The position numbers and the translations under genes are program-made. Of a stretch of DNA of 41,205 nt, positions 39,793 through 41,205 are shown piece by piece. The notes beneath the pieces are model-generated. The model did no database searches. It saw nothing but the letters and a program-made list of their open reading frames with translations, and was not told the origin of the DNA. This DNA is from UBA3907 sp033810155. GTDB taxonomy: Bacteria; Bacillota; Sulfobacillia; Fermentithermobacillales; Fermentithermobacillaceae. Positions within the stretch are counted from its first letter, which is position 1. Each line of letters starts with the position of its first letter. Location: positions 1 through 41,205 of the forward strand of contig JAPXKJ010000006.1 of NCBI GenBank assembly GCA_033810155.1, written 5' to 3'.

Positions 39793-40125
39793 ATGTGCAC
39801 AATGGGAATTAGGGAGGTGATATCGATAGACGTTCTTGTAAGGCTCAGGACTGGCTTTTATCAAACCACTCCATGCAGAATACGAAGCACACGCTCAGAG
39901 ATCGTGCTGACGCCGGAAGATCACGGGCCTGTACAAAGGCCCATAGTGATCGACGCAGATGACATAGTCTCTATATCCCTTGTACAAAAAAAAGTCCCGG
40001 AAATAGAAATAGAAACTGAATCTGAAACCTACAGGTGCCTTTTGGATTCTAGCATAGATCTTCCAAAACTTCTCAGCGCTATAGAGGATACCATCGGCAC
40101 AACAATTACCATAAGAACATTCTAA
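39793..40125 (+). CDS. Small protein of unknown function, PH-like fold suspected
   Basis: Up to 110 aa, no signal peptide or membrane helix. The pattern of strands (VLVRLRTGFYQTTPCRIRST, EIVLTPED, IVIDADDIVSISLVQ, EIEIETESETYRCLL) ending in one helix (DLPKLLSAIEDTIG) is what one expects of a PH/GRAM-like barrel with C-terminal helix; this is inference from pattern only. The start is unclear: ATG 39793 and ATG 39802 lack good ribosome binding sites, while the strong GGGAGG at 39812-39817 lies inside the frame and points, at 8 nt, to an ATA codon (39826). It is divergent from the HTH regulator and convergent with the muramidase gene. Confidence 0.6.
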   Translation: MCTMGIREVISIDVLVRLRTGFYQTTPCRIRSTRSEIVLTPEDHGPVQRPIVIDADDIVSISLVQKKVPEIEIETESETYRCLLDSSIDLPKLLSAIEDTIGTTITIRTF

Positions 40126-40206
40126 ACCCATCAAAGTCACATGACCGAGCAGTTTTAGGAAGCTGCCTAGATAAGGCACCTACAGATATAGAGCATAGCA
40201 CCGTGG

Positions 40207-41205
40207 CTATCTACTAATCAGCACGGTCTTGTAGCCATGCTCAATGGCGTAGTCATCAAATTCAACCACGGCACCTAAAAGTTCAGAAACGTACCTGGCC
40301 GGAACCATCGTGCGGCTGTTTATCAAGACGGGAACTGTGTCCATGATAAACTCCTGACCATCGATCCACGCCACGTTACTTCCTATGGTCATGCTTACAG
40401 ACGACGAGCCATTCGCTATAGTAACCTCACGTCGCTCCGGATCCCAATTCACTTCGGCACCCAGAGCTTCTGCAATCGCTCTAACCGGTACTATTGTGCG
40501 ACCGTTTTCATCTATGTATGGTTCAGAATCGAAGAAAAGAGGCACGCAGTCAACAACCACAGCAACCATTCCTGGTTTTCCGGCGTAGCCATAGATTAGA
40601 TACTTCTGTCTCTCATTTTTGAACTGTTCAAGTTCTGCGGCATATCTCTTTTCGATTTCTTGGGGCGAAAGCTTCTGTTCAAGCCATATACCCATCCTGT
40701 CTGTACCCATGATCTTATCAAACATAACTATGCTCGAAGTAGTAGAACCGCTTTTTGGCACCTTGAAATTGCTCAGCTGTCTGGCGTATGCCAAAGCGTA
40801 TATGCCAGACCGCGCGGGATTAAACGTCGTGTAGTCAGTGATCTTGAGTTTCACTCCACCATATGACCCTCTCGTGTCAGGGATATATTCCACACCTGAG
40901 AGATTAGAACCGTTCAAGAGATCTGCAAATCTCTGGCTATCAATCCCCAGTCCCCCTACCCAAGTAAATTTGTCTCTCTGACCAACGCCAGTCCCTTCTC
41001 CTAAACCAGTAGCCATATAGCAAAAGACTGACTCAATAGTAGGGATATTTGGGGAGGTTGGGATCCAGCTAAGGCCCGTATCCTGCCAAATCATATCCCG
41101 GGTGTACCCTTGCATAGGTACAACCGTAAGATCCGCATTGAAACCATTGCTAGGACGATTGAAAAAGCGAGCCAGTTCCCCTATGGTCATCCCATGCGCC
41201 ATAGG
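40207..41205 (-). CDS. namZ: NamZ-type exo-beta-N-acetylmuramidase (DUF1343), C-terminal part, with stalk domain
   Basis: 332 codons are visible; the gene continues beyond the window edge, since codons before the first internal Met (PMAHGMTIGELARFF) already match the family interior. Residues about 1-170 are the C-terminal portion of DUF1343: HGMTIGELARFFN, ADLTVVPMQGYTRDMIWQDTGLSWIPTSPNIPT, GLGEGTGVG and the KLKITDYTTFNPARSGIYAL strand-helix. DUF1343/NamZ removes MurNAc from muropeptide ends (family knowledge). Residues about 215-331 form a stalk domain of the Cu-amine-oxidase-N type (two repeats with GRTIVPVRAIAEALGAEVNWD and SRTMVPARYVSELLGAVVEFD), common in Bacillota surface proteins. The fusion suggests a secreted, wall-associated enzyme; the signal peptide would be outside the window. 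Confidence 0.85.
   Translation of the reverse strand, partial: PMAHGMTIGELARFFNRPSNGFNADLTVVPMQGYTRDMIWQDTGLSWIPTSPNIPTIESVFCYMATGLGEGTGVGQRDKFTWVGGLGIDSQRFADLLNGSNLSGVEYIPDTRGSYGGVKLKITDYTTFNPARSGIYALAYARQLSNFKVPKSGSTTSSIVMFDKIMGTDRMGIWLEQKLSPQEIEKRYAAELEQFKNERQKYLIYGYAGKPGMVAVVVDCVPLFFDSEPYIDENGRTIVPVRAIAEALGAEVNWDPERREVTIANGSSSVSMTIGSNVAWIDGQEFIMDTVPVLINSRTMVPARYVSELLGAVVEFDDYAIEHGYKTVLISR

Noticed and set aside
40164..40178. TGCCT/AGGCA hairpin between convergent genes as a terminator
   Set aside because: Only 5 bp and no T-run on either side.
1..41205. CRISPR arrays, rRNA genes or insertion sequences
   Set aside because: No regularly spaced direct repeats of CRISPR size, no rRNA motifs and no transposase frame were seen.

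Overview
The window looks like a moderately AT-rich Bacillota (Firmicutes) chromosome from a draft or metagenome assembly. Support comes from strong AGGAGG-type ribosome binding sites, many TTG/GTG starts, a textbook CtsR operator in front of an hsp20 gene, a DegV protein, and a Hag-type flagellin whose leader carries CsrA-like GGA sites. A run of exactly 100 N (25130-25229) is a scaffold gap that cuts two genes. The gene content suggests a motile, peptide- and amino-acid-fermenting anaerobe; the exact lineage cannot be named from the sequence alone.

Left part (1-7.5 kb): a PhoR-type sensor kinase converges on phoU and pstB (phosphate signalling, without pstSCA). Next come a short prepilin-type peptidase with its own promoter and a tightly overlapping three-gene signalling operon: 7TM-PAS-PAS histidine kinase, stand-alone receiver, and HD-GYP c-di-GMP phosphodiesterase.

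Middle (7.5-21 kb): two large cytoplasmic S9 prolyl-oligopeptidase-family peptidases, an HTH protein fused to a Vsr/DUF559-like nuclease fold, a 1.2 kb gene-free but hairpin-rich stretch, a GT2 glycosyltransferase, a CtsR-controlled Hsp20, a possible PNPOx-like protein, flagellin, DegV and an L,D-transpeptidase.

Right-middle (21-37.5 kb): two oligopeptide ABC importers flank an aspartate-to-pyruvate operon (aspA, fumA, fumB, malic enzyme). The first importer (dppFDCBA order along the minus strand, SBP promoter-proximal) is canonical but gapped. In the second, on the plus strand, the substrate-binding lipoprotein appears circularly permuted: the segment that normally forms the C-terminal third of OppA directly follows the signal peptide, and the normal N-terminal two thirds follow it. 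This is the most unusual object in the window. Together the importers, peptidases and aspartate operon form a coherent chain: peptide uptake, intracellular hydrolysis, aspartate to fumarate to malate to pyruvate.

Right end (37.4-41.2 kb): a REP-like repeat used as a terminator, three 17-bp tandem repeats leading into a tRNA-Ala(GGC) promoter, a second REP-like unit, a large HTH regulator of unknown effector type facing a small PH-like protein across an operator-rich intergenic region, and a truncated NamZ (DUF1343) muramidase carrying a C-terminal stalk (Cu-amine-oxidase-N-like) domain.
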